Below, piece after piece: positions 40,570-51,727 of a DNA stretch of 54,705 bases. The DNA comes from Saprospiraceae bacterium (lineage in GTDB: Bacteria; Bacteroidota; Bacteroidia; Chitinophagales; Saprospiraceae), in assembly GCA_021739645.1 (NCBI GenBank), contig JAIPBL010000039.1:1-54705 (forward strand). The letters are read 5' to 3'. Within the stretch, counting starts at the first letter, position 1, and each line of letters starts with the position of its first letter. The notes beneath the pieces were generated by a model. The model saw only the letters and a program-made list of their open reading frames with translations. It did not search any database and was not told where the DNA came from. The position numbers and the translations under genes were made by a program.

Positions 40570-43500
40570 ATGCAAGGAAAAGGTTTTATTAAGTTCTTTC
40601 TCGTGGCTTTTGCCGTGGTCTCCCTCATTCAATTTGCGTTCATGATTCCCACTTGGGGAGTTGAGAGCAAGGCGGACAAATATGCGACTTCAAAATGCCC
40701 GGACGGGAAGGGCACTGTTTGTTTCAGGCAACAACGGGCCAGTTACCTGGATTCGATTTCCAGTGAAACAATTTTCAGGATTCCATTGCTCAAATCCTAT
40801 ACTTATCAGGAGTTGAAAGGCTCTCAGTTGGGCTTTGGCCTCGACCTGAAAGGTGGTATGAGCGTTTTGCTGCAAGTTGACTTGCGTGACTTTATTCGCG
40901 CGATGACCGGTAATTCGTTGGATAAAGGGGTTGAAGATGCTTTGAAAAAAGCGACAGAACTGCAACAAAACTCACAATCCGATTATATTTCGCTGTTTGA
41001 CCAGGCTTGGAAGGAAACTTCAGGAGGCAGGGCATTGAACTCCGTTTTTAAACGCAATGAATTGCTGAAAAACGAAATCAACGCCAGTTCGTCAGATGCA
41101 CAAGTAATTGCCCTGCTTCGCCGGGAGGCTGACCTGACGGTTGGTCGTACCTACGAGATGCTCAAGCAGCGTATTGACAAACTCGGCGTGGTAGGCCCAA
41201 CGGTTTCTTTGGACAAAGGCCGTGACCTTATCCTTGTGGAGTTGCCTGGTATTGAGAATCCGCAACGTGCTCGTACATTTCTACAAAGTGCTGCCAAACT
41301 GGAGTTCTGGAATGTGTACCGCATTACCGATGGAGCAGTTGGAAGTGCTTTTGCTGCCGCAAACGACAAGCTGAAGAAGATGGAGTCTGGTGAGGTAACT
41401 ACCAGTACCGTTACAATTGACAGCTCGAAAGTAGATTCGCTGGGTAATAAGATAATGGACACCATTGAGGTGGCCGGCAGCAAAGTGGATACAGCAGGAG
41501 TTGACCTTACTTCCACAAGTGGGCCATTGTTCGATATTTTCACGCCAAACAATGGTTCCCGTGGTTATGCAGTGATGGGTCAGGCGGAGCGCAATAAGCG
41601 TGATGAGGTCATGGCCATGCTTTCCAAGCCAGGTATTAAGGAATTGTTTCCTTCAAATGTCACTTTCTTTTGGTCTCGCAAGCCCGCCAAAAACGATAAA
41701 GGCGAGCAAACAAAGGATATTTATGAGCTTTATGCCATCAAAAAGGAGCCTGGCAAAAACACTGCTCCGCTTGAAGGTGATCACGTGACAGATGCCGCTG
41801 CCAGCCCAAACCCTACAACTGGGGAATTGGCTATCAGCCTTCGAATGGATCCAGAAGGCGCTCGTATCTGGGGCGCCATGACGCAAAAAGCTGCCACCGA
41901 TAATAACCGTGAAATCGCTATCGTATTGGATAGTGCAGTAGTTTCAGCTCCGAGTGTTCAGAATCCAATCCTTAGTGGTTCCTCTGAAATTACAGGCAGT
42001 TTCACATTGGAAGAAGCAAATGATATTGCCAGCATCCTTGAAGTGGGCAAATTGCCTGCGGGCACCAAAATCATCCAAGAATCGTTGGTTGGCCCTTCAC
42101 TCGGCAAGGAGAATATTAACACAAGTATGAGCGCGCTTTTACTGGGCTTTTTGCTCGTGTTGGCGTTTATGATATTCTACTACGGCTCTGCGGGTATTTT
42201 CTCCATCATCGTATTGTTTTTGAACATTATTTTCCTTTTAGGTACTGTGTCTTCTATCGGTACTGTTTTAACGTTACCCGGTATTGCAGGTATCGTGCTA
42301 ACCATCGGTATGGCGGTAGATGCGAACGTAATCATATTTGAAAGGGTACGAGAGGAGTTGCGAGAAGGGAAATCACTTATGGTGGCAATTCGCGAGGGCT
42401 ATCGTCACTCTTATTCTGCCATCATTGATGGAAACTTGACTACCCTTTTGACGGCCATTGTACTTGCTGTATTTGGTCTTGGGCCAATCAAAGGGTTTGC
42501 TGTCATTTTGATATGGGGCATAATCTTTACCTTTTTCACTGCAGTTTTGGTCAGCCGTCTTCTCATTGAGTGGTGGGTTGGCAAAGGGAACAACCTTTCG
42601 TTTTGGACTTCGCCAACGAAAAACGTTTTGGCCAACCTCAATGTGGATTGGATGGGCAAGCGTAAACTGTTTTATGGTGTTTCAACCGTTATTACAGTGC
42701 TCGGTATTGTTTCGTTTTTTACACGTGGTTTCGACCTTGGTGTTGACTTCAAGGGAGGTTTTTCTTACAATGTCGTTTTTGAAAAGGCCACGGAGGCAGA
42801 GGCCATCCGTGAAGCATTGACCGCACCGTTTGGTAAAACGCCGATTGTGAAGGCTGTTGACACCGAGAATACTTACAACATCCTGACTGATTACAGGGTA
42901 AAGGATGATGGAGACAATGTCCAGGAGGAAGTCATGGAAAAACTTCACGAAGGACTTGCTACTCTGGCAGGCGGCGTATCTTTGGATGATTTCAAGAGCC
43001 CAGATGGGATAAAGACCCACATCATTTCTTTCAGCAAAGTTGGTCCTACGGTGGCTGATGACCTTCGGAAGAGTGCTTGGAAGGCTGTCTTCTTTGGGTT
43101 GCTCGTCATTTTCCTCTATATCTTGCTCCGCTTCAACAAATGGCAGTACAGCCTTGGTGCTGTCATCGCAACATCACACGACGCTTTGATAGTAGTGTCA
43201 TTGTTCTCGCTCTTGCATGGCATCCTGCCTTTCCCGATGGAAGTTGATCAGGCGTTCATTGCTGCGATACTTACCATCATTGGTTACTCCGTGAACGATA
43301 CAGTTATCGTGTATGACCGTATCAGGGAGTACTTTGGGAAATATCCTGACAAAGAGAAACACGAGATAATCAACATGGCCATCAACAGCACGATGAGCCG
43401 TACGCTCATTACCGCCTTGACGACCCTGTTCACCGTAATGGTGCTCTGGATATTCGGTAGCGGTAGCATTAAAGGCTTTGCTTTCGCCTTGGTGATTGGC

Positions 43501-43647
43501 GTAGCAGTTGGTACTTATTCCTCCGTCTTTATCGCATCGCCAGTAATGGCCGACCTCTCCAAAGGTGACATCCGAATCTCTAGTCGCCCAACAGGTGGTG
43601 GAAAAGAAGACAAGAAGTCTTTTACAAAAGCTAAATCTAAAGCTTGA
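40570..43647 (+). CDS. secDF: Protein translocase subunit SecDF (fused)
   Basis: 1025 residues: SecD and SecF in one polypeptide, as is usual in Bacteroidota. N-terminal TM (FFLVAFAVVSLIQFAFMI), the SecD motif LGFGLDLKGGMSVLLQVDL (about 88-106), a large periplasmic P1 region, then the SecD transmembrane bundle (TLPGIAGIVLTIGMAVDANVIIFERVREEL) and the SecF half starting near residue 690 (FFTRGFDLGVDFKGGFSYNVVFEK ... TIIGYSVNDTVIVYDRIRE). SecDF uses the proton-motive force to pull exported proteins through SecYEG. The tail is Lys-rich. It would serve all signal-peptide proteins in this window. The terminator is at 43674. Confidence 0.97.
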   Translation: MQGKGFIKFFLVAFAVVSLIQFAFMIPTWGVESKADKYATSKCPDGKGTVCFRQQRASYLDSISSETIFRIPLLKSYTYQELKGSQLGFGLDLKGGMSVLLQVDLRDFIRAMTGNSLDKGVEDALKKATELQQNSQSDYISLFDQAWKETSGGRALNSVFKRNELLKNEINASSSDAQVIALLRREADLTVGRTYEMLKQRIDKLGVVGPTVSLDKGRDLILVELPGIENPQRARTFLQSAAKLEFWNVYRITDGAVGSAFAAANDKLKKMESGEVTTSTVTIDSSKVDSLGNKIMDTIEVAGSKVDTAGVDLTSTSGPLFDIFTPNNGSRGYAVMGQAERNKRDEVMAMLSKPGIKELFPSNVTFFWSRKPAKNDKGEQTKDIYELYAIKKEPGKNTAPLEGDHVTDAAASPNPTTGELAISLRMDPEGARIWGAMTQKAATDNNREIAIVLDSAVVSAPSVQNPILSGSSEITGSFTLEEANDIASILEVGKLPAGTKIIQESLVGPSLGKENINTSMSALLLGFLLVLAFMIFYYGSAGIFSIIVLFLNIIFLLGTVSSIGTVLTLPGIAGIVLTIGMAVDANVIIFERVREELREGKSLMVAIREGYRHSYSAIIDGNLTTLLTAIVLAVFGLGPIKGFAVILIWGIIFTFFTAVLVSRLLIEWWVGKGNNLSFWTSPTKNVLANLNVDWMGKRKLFYGVSTVITVLGIVSFFTRGFDLGVDFKGGFSYNVVFEKATEAEAIREALTAPFGKTPIVKAVDTENTYNILTDYRVKDDGDNVQEEVMEKLHEGLATLAGGVSLDDFKSPDGIKTHIISFSKVGPTVADDLRKSAWKAVFFGLLVIFLYILLRFNKWQYSLGAVIATSHDALIVVSLFSLLHGILPFPMEVDQAFIAAILTIIGYSVNDTVIVYDRIREYFGKYPDKEKHEIINMAINSTMSRTLITALTTLFTVMVLWIFGSGSIKGFAFALVIGVAVGTYSSVFIASPVMADLSKGDIRISSRPTGGGKEDKKSFTKAKSKA

Positions 43648-43673
43648 TAAGTAAGCTTCTAGCATGAAATCAA

Positions 43674-43720
43674 AAAATCCCCTTCGCCAATTTGTTTGTG
43701 CGAAGGGATTTTTTTTTTTG
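43674..43720 (+). terminator. secDF terminator
   Basis: AATCCCCTTCGC pairs with GCGAAGGGATT (one bulged C), followed by a T11 run. Confidence 0.9.
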
Positions 43721-43815
43721 CTAAAAATGAAAATGCAATTTCAGTTTTGGCACGGTTGTTGGCTTAGAGGTAAATACGTAAGTTTTGGTTAATAATTGTA
43801 AGAATTGTCAAAATC

Positions 43816-43844
43816 GCCTGGAGTAAGTTCAGGCTTTTTTTTTT
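43816..43844 (+). terminator. Second plus-strand terminator-like hairpin
   Basis: GCCTG (43816-43820) with CAGGC (43830-43834) and a T10 run. It lies about 100 bases beyond the secDF terminator; a backup terminator or the end of a short RNA. Confidence 0.55.
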
Positions 43845-43846
43845 GC

Positions 43847-43902
43847 CCAAAACTGAGAAGGGGAAATCCGGTTGATGCCAGATTTCCCCTTCTCAGTTTT
43901 GG
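43847..43902. repeat. 22-bp perfect hairpin
   Basis: 43847-43868 and 43881-43902 are perfect reverse complements with a 12-base loop. No T-run follows, unlike the adjacent terminators. The remaining bases of 43648-44035 hold only terminators; no gene is seen. Confidence 0.7.
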
Positions 43903-43974
43903 ATATTAGCTTTCACTAAGGCAGCTTTCCCAAAATAGCTGTGGGCGTCTAAATTTGAGCAAGTACTCAATAAA

Positions 43975-44010
43975 AAAAAGGAATCAACAGTAAGCCGTTG
44001 ATTCCTTTTT
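43975..44010 (-). terminator. Terminator of the infC-rpmI-rplT operon
   Basis: 14-bp stem AAAAAGGAATCAAC (43975-43988) with GTTGATTCCTTTTT (43997-44010), downstream of rplT on the minus strand. Confidence 0.88.
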
Positions 44011-44035
44011 AATAGGAAAGAACCTTTAAGGAAAA

Positions 44036-44380
44036 TTATTTCGCAGCGTTTAATACCGCCTTGAACGAGTCAGGGTGATTCAGTGCAAGGTCTGCGAGCG
44101 ATTTCCGGTTAAGGTCAATATTGTTGGTAGAAAGTCTGTGCATCAACTTGGAATAAGTTGTACCATTGATACGGGCGCCTGCATTGATACGGGCAATCCA
44201 TAATTGGCGGTAAGCACGCTTTTTTAATTTACGACCGATGAAGGCGTAACCCATTGCTTTGTCAACTGCATTTTTCGCAACGGAGATTACATTTTTCCTT
44301 CTGCCAAAGTAGCCTTTGGCTGCTTTGAGGATTTTTTTGCGTCTTGCACGAGACGCTACAGCATTTACTGATCTAGGCAT
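44036..44380 (-). CDS. rplT: Ribosomal protein bL20
   Basis: 114 residues, full length, with the family core [41 protein letters not shown] split over its basic N-terminal helix and the globular C-terminal half ([18 protein letters not shown]). It binds 23S rRNA early in 50S assembly. Last gene of the infC-rpmI-rplT operon; in other bacteria L20 represses translation of rpmI-rplT by binding the leader, and the 83-base gap to rpmI contains a small CACGC/GCGTG stem. Confidence 0.98.
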   Translation of the reverse strand: MPRSVNAVASRARRKKILKAAKGYFGRRKNVISVAKNAVDKAMGYAFIGRKLKKRAYRQLWIARINAGARINGTTYSKLMHRLSTNNIDLNRKSLADLALNHPDSFKAVLNAAK

Positions 44381-44463
44381 AATTTCGAATTTTTAGTACA
44401 GCTCAGGGAAACACGCGTTGGCGTGCATACTTGTAGCCTGGACTCTCGTTAAAAAATCTGGGT

Positions 44464-44661
44464 TTATCCAACAGCAAGCAGGCGCTTAGCGCGAGCTTCT
44501 TCTGTTGAATCTACTACAGTGGTGCCAGCATGGCGCAATTTGGCTTTGGCGCTTTTACCCCAAAACCTGTGAGAGGTGTTGGCGTGGCCACGCTTGACCT
44601 TACCAGAACCAGTTAGCGAAAAGCGCTTTTTGGAACCGGAATGTGACTTCATTTTAGGCAT
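44464..44661 (-). CDS. rpmI: Ribosomal protein bL35
   Basis: 65 residues from the ATG at 44661 (MPKMKSHSGSKKRF). An open frame extends upstream to 44754, but the conserved N-terminus of bL35 sets this start. The family residues SGKVKRGHANTSHRFWGKSAKAKLRHA are present. A 50S subunit component, between infC and rplT. Confidence 0.98.
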   Translation of the reverse strand: MPKMKSHSGSKKRFSLTGSGKVKRGHANTSHRFWGKSAKAKLRHAGTTVVDSTEEARAKRLLAVG

Positions 44662-44771
44662 GATGAACGTTTTTTTTAGTAAAGGAGCGCAAAGGTAAGC
44701 AACTACCTCAGTCATTTCCAAACTAAGATGGATTTTAAGTTGTGGAACGGACAAATATTGGCTGTGTTCGT

Positions 44772-45362
44772 CTAGGCTTTCTTTTTCTTTGGTGTCAAAA
44801 CCACTATCATCCGCTTGCCTTCCAATTTGATGGGGGCTTCGGGTGTGCCAACATCCTCTAGTTCTTTTACAAACCGTTCCAAGAGGTCACGTCCACGATC
44901 TTTGAACACGATGGTTCTTCCAAAAAAATGCACGTAGGCTTTTACCTTGGCACTTTCTTCAAGAAAGTTTTTGGCGTGTCGAGTCTTGAACTCAAAGTCG
45001 TGGTCGTCCGTGTTTGGACCAAAACGAATTTCTTTCAAAACTGTCTTGGATGCCTTGGCTTTCATCTCCTTTTCCTTCCTTTTCTTTTCGTAGAGGTACT
45101 TGTTGAAGTCTGTCAACCTGCAAACAGGTGGGGATGCATTTGGCGAGATTTCGATTAGGTCAAGCTGTGCCTTATCTGCCCAAAACAAGGCTTTTCTCGT
45201 TGACACGATGGAGCCTGCTTCTATAGTTTCGCCAACTAGGGTACTGACATCCTCCAAGTTTTCACCTACTAGGCGAATCTCAGGGATCCTTATCTGCTCG
45301 TTGATGCGAAACTTGGGCTCTTGCGGCCTTGAGTAATTGCGGTTATAATGTCCTTTTGCCAA
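44772..45362 (-). CDS. infC: Translation initiation factor IF-3, TTG start
   Basis: 196 residues. The N-terminal domain (FRINEQIRIPEIRLVGENLEDV) and C-terminal domain (KEIRFGPNTDDHDFEFKTRHAKNFLEESAKVKAYVHFFGRTIVF) are intact. IF-3 keeps 30S free and checks start codons. No ATG lies in frame at the N-terminus: the reading frame opens at TTG (45362-45360), giving MAKGHYNRNYSRPQEP. A rare start codon fits the known IF-3 self-regulation through start-codon discrimination (AUU in E. coli). An upstream ATC in the same frame is an alternative. The promoter is at 45408. Confidence 0.95.
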   Translation of the reverse strand: MAKGHYNRNYSRPQEPKFRINEQIRIPEIRLVGENLEDVSTLVGETIEAGSIVSTRKALFWADKAQLDLIEISPNASPPVCRLTDFNKYLYEKKRKEKEMKAKASKTVLKEIRFGPNTDDHDFEFKTRHAKNFLEESAKVKAYVHFFGRTIVFKDRGRDLLERFVKELEDVGTPEAPIKLEGKRMIVVLTPKKKKA

Positions 45363-45407
45363 ATGGAAATAGATTTTGTTAAGAAAGTTATGATGGTTGA
45401 TTTGGAA

Positions 45408-45440
45408 TAAAGGTAGATTCTCGTCCTGCTTTACTCCAAA
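45408..45440 (-). promoter_or_regulatory. Promoter of the infC operon
   Basis: Minus strand: TTTG (45440-45437), a 21-base spacer, then TACCTTTA (45415-45408), one mismatch from the TAnnTTTG consensus. 46 bases upstream of the TTG start. Confidence 0.6.
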
Positions 45441-45560
45441 AAATCATTCGTGTAAGGTTGAAAATACTGCTTTTATTATGACAGTTTTATCAATGTTTAG
45501 ATAAAATGCCTGAAAGGCAATTGATTTGAAAAACATTTCATCACAAACGTAGAAAACAAA

Positions 45561-45596
45561 CGGCCAATGCCCAACTACTGTGTTGAACATTGGCCG
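45561..45596 (-). terminator. Probable clpC terminator
   Basis: CGGCCAATG (45561-45569) pairs with CATTGGCCG (45588-45596), with extra inner pairing CCAAC/GTTG. T-rich DNA follows on the minus strand. Between clpC and the infC promoter. Confidence 0.65.
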
Positions 45597-45637
45597 GATA
45601 TTTTTCAAAATACTAGAAAAAAGCAAAAATACTCATG

Positions 45638-48187
<2,550 letters not shown>

Positions 48188-48833
48188 ATCAAATTGAATC
48201 GGTGAAATTTTTAGAATCGGGGAATTGAAGCAATGTTAAGGGGAATTGAACAAGTTTCAAAATGAAGGAAAGAAAAGTTGCCCAATCGGTCAATTTGCTA
48301 CCAACCATTTATCCTTGTCATACTCACCTAACCTAATGCCGCATTGATATCCAGTTTTGGTAAAAACAATGCCAGCATTTTAAAATCAACAATTCCACTG
48401 CGCATTTATAGTGAAAAAAGTGAAACATGCCAAACTAAATTTCAAGTGCATCACTACCTTTTTTGCAATGCTTGGGCTCACCAAAACCAGATTGCTAAAG
48501 CTTGAATTATTTCGGTTGGCAAAGTTCTGCAAATAAACGTTTTACCCCAACCTAAGTTTGGGACATTTCTGAAAGACTCGTATTTAAACGTTCGAGAATG
48601 AGTAAAAGGAATAGGAGTTTCGTGGTTAAGTCATTGATGTTAAGGATTTTAGGAAAATATTCAATGTACTCCCAATGGTTCTTTATTGATTTGGCAAAAG
48701 AAAAAAATACTTGTTTCATGCGTCGCCCCGACTGTGAATTGAAAATATGGATGATAATATGTTAACTTAGCGCCCTGATTTTAAAGATGACGCCCGGTTG
48801 CCGGGCCACCTAATCACAGCGTAAAAATTTAGC
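48188..48833. other. 646-base intergenic region between divergent clpC and STAS genes
   Basis: AT-rich, no gene recognised. Contains a perfect -7 word TAAGTTTG (48554-48561) without a partner box, a candidate promoter for the STAS gene (48739-48770), and a small GCCCGG/CCGGGC stem at 48791-48805. Confidence 0.5.
48739..48770 (+). promoter_or_regulatory. Candidate promoter for the STAS-rnz pair
   Basis: TTG at 48739-48741, a 21-base spacer and TAACTTAG at 48763-48770. The -7 box deviates from TAnnTTTG, so this is tentative. Confidence 0.4.
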
Positions 48834-49211
48834 ATGAGATATTCTATAGATAAACAGGAAAGATTTGCCGTTCTTCACCTCCACGATGAGAACCTCAATT
48901 CCGTTGTAGCGCCTAACCTTAAATCGGAGCTTGTCATCCTGTCCAACGAGGGTGTTCCAAACCTTATCCTTGACCTCGCCGAGGTAAAATACGTTGATTC
49001 TTCTGGCCTAAGTGCTATCCTCACAGCTAACAGGCTATGGAAGAGCCTTGGTGCGTTTGTCCTCACAGGCATTCAGCATGACACCGTGCGCAAACTGATA
49101 GAAATCTCCAGACTTGATTCCGTATTGACCATCTTGCCTACGCTCGAAGAGTCCAAAGATTTTGTCATACTCGAAGACATCGAACGCTCTTTGAGCGCAG
49201 AGCGTCTGTGA
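48834..49211 (+). CDS. STAS-domain protein (anti-sigma factor antagonist-like)
   Basis: 125 residues, one STAS domain. The motif YVDSSGLSA (53-61) is that of SpoIIAA/RsbV-type antagonists, with Ser57 at the position phosphorylated by partner kinases. Such proteins sequester an anti-sigma factor when unphosphorylated; no kinase or sigma factor is encoded nearby. Its stop TGA overlaps the GTG start of rnz (GTGA), so the two are probably translationally coupled. Confidence 0.88.
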   Translation: MRYSIDKQERFAVLHLHDENLNSVVAPNLKSELVILSNEGVPNLILDLAEVKYVDSSGLSAILTANRLWKSLGAFVLTGIQHDTVRKLIEISRLDSVLTILPTLEESKDFVILEDIERSLSAERL

Positions 49212-50116
49212 GATTTGCCCTAACCATATTGGGGGTCAATGCCGCTACTCCGGCCTTCGGGCGTTTCCCGACATCACAAGTCCTACAATACCACAACCAA
49301 TATTTCCTGCTCGACTGTGGCGAGGGTGCGCAAATGCGCATGAGTGATTTTAACATTCCCCGCCACAAGATTCGCCAGATATTTATCAGCCACCTCCACG
49401 GCGACCATGTTTTCGGGTTGCCGGGCTTGCTATTTTCGTTCGATTTAAAAGGAAGGCAAGAGCCGTTGGAGATTTTCTCGCCGATAGGCTTGAAGGAAAT
49501 GATTTTGGCGCAGCTCCGGCCAGGGGGCATGCTGTCTTTTCCGGTTCATTTCCATGAAATTGATGCCAGCAAACCCATGCTCGTGTTTGAAAATGCCGAA
49601 TTGACAGTCCAAAGTATTCCACTTAAACATGGTATCCCGACGGTTGGCTATATTTTTCAAGAGAAGCCAAGACCACTCAACATCCGCCCAGAAAAGATTA
49701 TTGAGTACCAACTTTCGATAGCTCAAATAAAGGCTGCTAAGGCAGGGAATACGATTTTGCTTGAAAATGGAGAATGCATAGAAAATCAAGAACTAACCTT
49801 GCCTCCAGTACCACTTCGCTCATACGCCTTTTTGACGGACACACTTTATGACGAGGAAGTTTTACCCTATATCTCCGGAGTCGATACGCTCTACCACGAC
49901 ACCACTTTTTGCAACGACCATCTTGAAAATGCTACCCTCACGTTGCACAGCACAGCAAGCCAAGCAGCGGAGCTGGCATGTAAAGCTGGTGTGCGCCAGT
50001 TAATTACAGGCCATTATTCTTCGAGGTATAAAGATTTGGAAGTGTTTTTCGAGGAGGCTAGTGCCATATTCCCCAATACCGTACTCGGATTGGAAGGTAA
50101 TACTTATGAAATTTGA
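49208..50116 (+). CDS. rnz: Ribonuclease Z (tRNA 3' endonuclease), GTG start
   Basis: 302 residues; start codon GTG overlapping the upstream stop. Metallo-beta-lactamase fold with the zinc motif HLHGDH (His62, His64, Asp66, His67), the N-terminal SATPAFGR-like segment (NAATPAFGRFPTS), further ligands in YHDTTF and the C-terminal TGHYSSRY motif. RNase Z trims the 3' trailer of tRNA precursors lacking an encoded CCA. Full length. No tRNA gene occurs in the window. Confidence 0.96.
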   Translation: MRFALTILGVNAATPAFGRFPTSQVLQYHNQYFLLDCGEGAQMRMSDFNIPRHKIRQIFISHLHGDHVFGLPGLLFSFDLKGRQEPLEIFSPIGLKEMILAQLRPGGMLSFPVHFHEIDASKPMLVFENAELTVQSIPLKHGIPTVGYIFQEKPRPLNIRPEKIIEYQLSIAQIKAAKAGNTILLENGECIENQELTLPPVPLRSYAFLTDTLYDEEVLPYISGVDTLYHDTTFCNDHLENATLTLHSTASQAAELACKAGVRQLITGHYSSRYKDLEVFFEEASAIFPNTVLGLEGNTYEI

Positions 50117-50186
50117 AATAAGCCTGCGTTTGCTACTTTGTAGGAATAAATACTTTTCAAAGTTGGAAGCTCCGTGTATCAGAAAA

Positions 50187-50867
50187 TCAAGACAGCTTAC
50201 CCATGTCTCTAATCAGAATAGTATTCCGGTTGAAATAAATCAGATTGTCCTTGCGGAGTTCGTTCATCACCGATGTCACCGTTTGGCGGGAAGTGCCCGT
50301 CAAGTTTGCAATGTCCTGCTGGGTGAGGCAGTGTTTGAACAGCATCTCGAATCCAACCTTGCGTCCTCGTTGGTTGGCACTGTCTTTCAAGAAATCAATT
50401 ATGCGGGAGCGGGCATCTTTGAAGATAAGACCTTCCAGTTTGGTCTCAGCCACCAGTAGTCGACTGCCAACAAGGTGCAGGACGTTGAGGCAAAGTTGAT
50501 GATTAGTGCGCATCAGCACTTGAAAATTAGTGATGGAAATCGTGATAAACAAAGCATCCTCGTTCATGGTGAAGGCGGACTCGTGGCGGTGCTTTTCGCC
50601 CACAAGCCCCAGTTCACCAAACATCGCCAGTGGGTGAAGTATCGTTTTGATAACCTCACGCCCATCGCTCGACAGGGTACAGGTCTTGACAGTGCCCTTC
50701 AGCAGAAAGTAAACCCGGTCGGATGTCTCTCCTGCATCGTAAAGTTGAACTTGTTTGCGCTTGGAATGATATTCAATCATGCCTTCAAGTTTGGTAAAAG
50801 TTTCTTCCGTTAGACCCTCAAAGAGTGGGAAGTGGCGCAGTACATCAATTGAGATTGCAGATTTCAT
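50187..50867 (-). CDS. Crp/Fnr-family transcription regulator
   Basis: 226 residues from the ATG at 50867 (MKSAISIDVLRHFPLFEGL); an upstream frame to 50924 is unlikely as it would cross the operator-like palindrome. Cyclic-nucleotide-binding domain (about 15-130; GETSDRVYFLLKGTVKTCTLSSDGREVIKTILHPLAMFGELGL) with the conserved P-x-x-x-FGE segment, then an HTH_Crp domain (LTQQDIANLTGTSRQTVTSVMNELRKDNLIYF). No Cys cluster for an FeS centre, so it is not a classical FNR. The effector is unknown. A TTGTA-N8-TACAA palindrome lies upstream. Confidence 0.93.
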   Translation of the reverse strand: MKSAISIDVLRHFPLFEGLTEETFTKLEGMIEYHSKRKQVQLYDAGETSDRVYFLLKGTVKTCTLSSDGREVIKTILHPLAMFGELGLVGEKHRHESAFTMNEDALFITISITNFQVLMRTNHQLCLNVLHLVGSRLLVAETKLEGLIFKDARSRIIDFLKDSANQRGRKVGFEMLFKHCLTQQDIANLTGTSRQTVTSVMNELRKDNLIYFNRNTILIRDMGKLS

Positions 50868-50901
50868 AAGCCATGATTTGATTTTGGATGAAGGATAAAC
50901 C

Positions 50902-50919
50902 TTGTACAGACTTTTACAA
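50902..50919. promoter_or_regulatory. TTGTA-N8-TACAA palindrome upstream of the Crp/Fnr gene
   Basis: Perfect 5-bp half-sites TTGTA (50902-50906) and TACAA (50915-50919) with an 8-base spacer, ending 35 bases before the regulator's ATG. Crp/Fnr proteins bind two-fold symmetric sites of similar length, so this may be an autoregulatory operator. Confidence 0.5.
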
Positions 50920-51727
50920 TGCAAAAATGAAGGAAGCTTCGGCTAAGTACATGGACAATCTTCTGCTTTTGTACGAATAATAAAGTTGGACATATTTATG
51001 TAAAGTGTTGAAAATAAATAGTTTGTAATAACAGGCATTACAGAAGTTGTGCGAAAATAAACATGCGTAGGTGCCAACAATCTGGATATTTCTTTTGCCC
51101 AAATTCTAATTTTCTTTTGGCCGGAAACAATAGAGACTACCCAATCCTTGGAAAAGGGAATACCCAAAAGGCCATCGAGGGGAATATCTAGCTTGCTGCA
51201 CAAACGGCTTAGGTTGACGAAAACATATCGCACTCAGGTAGTATTCACCCTTGATTCTAGTGGGTTTCACATCGGCAGCTACTATCTGTTTAGGCTAATT
51301 GCTTAGCCTGGTAAGCAGTTCTGATTGAATATTTTAGAAATTGGAGGGATTGATTTAATTCAAATTAGAAATCCACCTGCTTTGCAGGTGGTTATGTTCT
51401 TTCGGCTTTGCCTTAAAAATAAACACGTTTTCAAGTCAAGAGGGCCGTTAGGAACACGTATTGAGGGCAGGCCCCCTATGGGGGCTTTTCAAAGCCACCT
51501 GCTTTGCAGGTGGATTCTTTACTGGAAATACTTGGCATTCAAGCGGTTTATTCCGTCCATTCGATGGATGCCTTCCCACTTGATGCCGTTCTTTTGGTAA
51601 CTCAACCAAGATTACTTGAAAAATCTAAACTTTGTGCCTTGTCATAAAATTTATCAGTTGCTTTTACGTCATTGAATCCCTAAACATTAAATAACACGGC
51701 ACTGTTAGTCAAAGCGAATTCTGAACC
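50920..51727. other. 808-base region without a convincing gene; REP-like hairpins
   Basis: No open frame here has credible protein features (the longest, 50943-51233 on the minus strand, matches nothing I recognise and has a poor N-terminus). The right half contains the REP-like pair at 51373-51513. The final 100 bases are the AT-rich upstream region of the large gene at 51728. Confidence 0.5.
51373..51513. repeat. Inverted pair of REP-like hairpins
   Basis: The 19-base hairpin CCACCTGCTTTGCAGGTGG occurs at 51373-51391 and 51495-51513. Flanks show the two copies are in opposite orientation (GAAATCCACC at the outer left; the complement of GAATCCACC at the outer right). A GCCCCC/GGGGGC stem (51471-51476 with 51480-51485) lies between them. 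This arrangement is that of REP doublets (REPIN/BIME) mobilised by RAYT transposases in other bacteria; no RAYT gene is in the window. Confidence 0.65.

Noticed and set aside
50943-51233. 96-codon minus-strand open frame upstream of the Crp/Fnr gene
   Set aside because: No recognisable family, AT-rich, and no promoter or start context; could be a decayed gene but not supportable.
51325-51600. 91-codon plus-strand open frame
   Set aside because: It runs straight through both REP-like hairpins and has no protein features.
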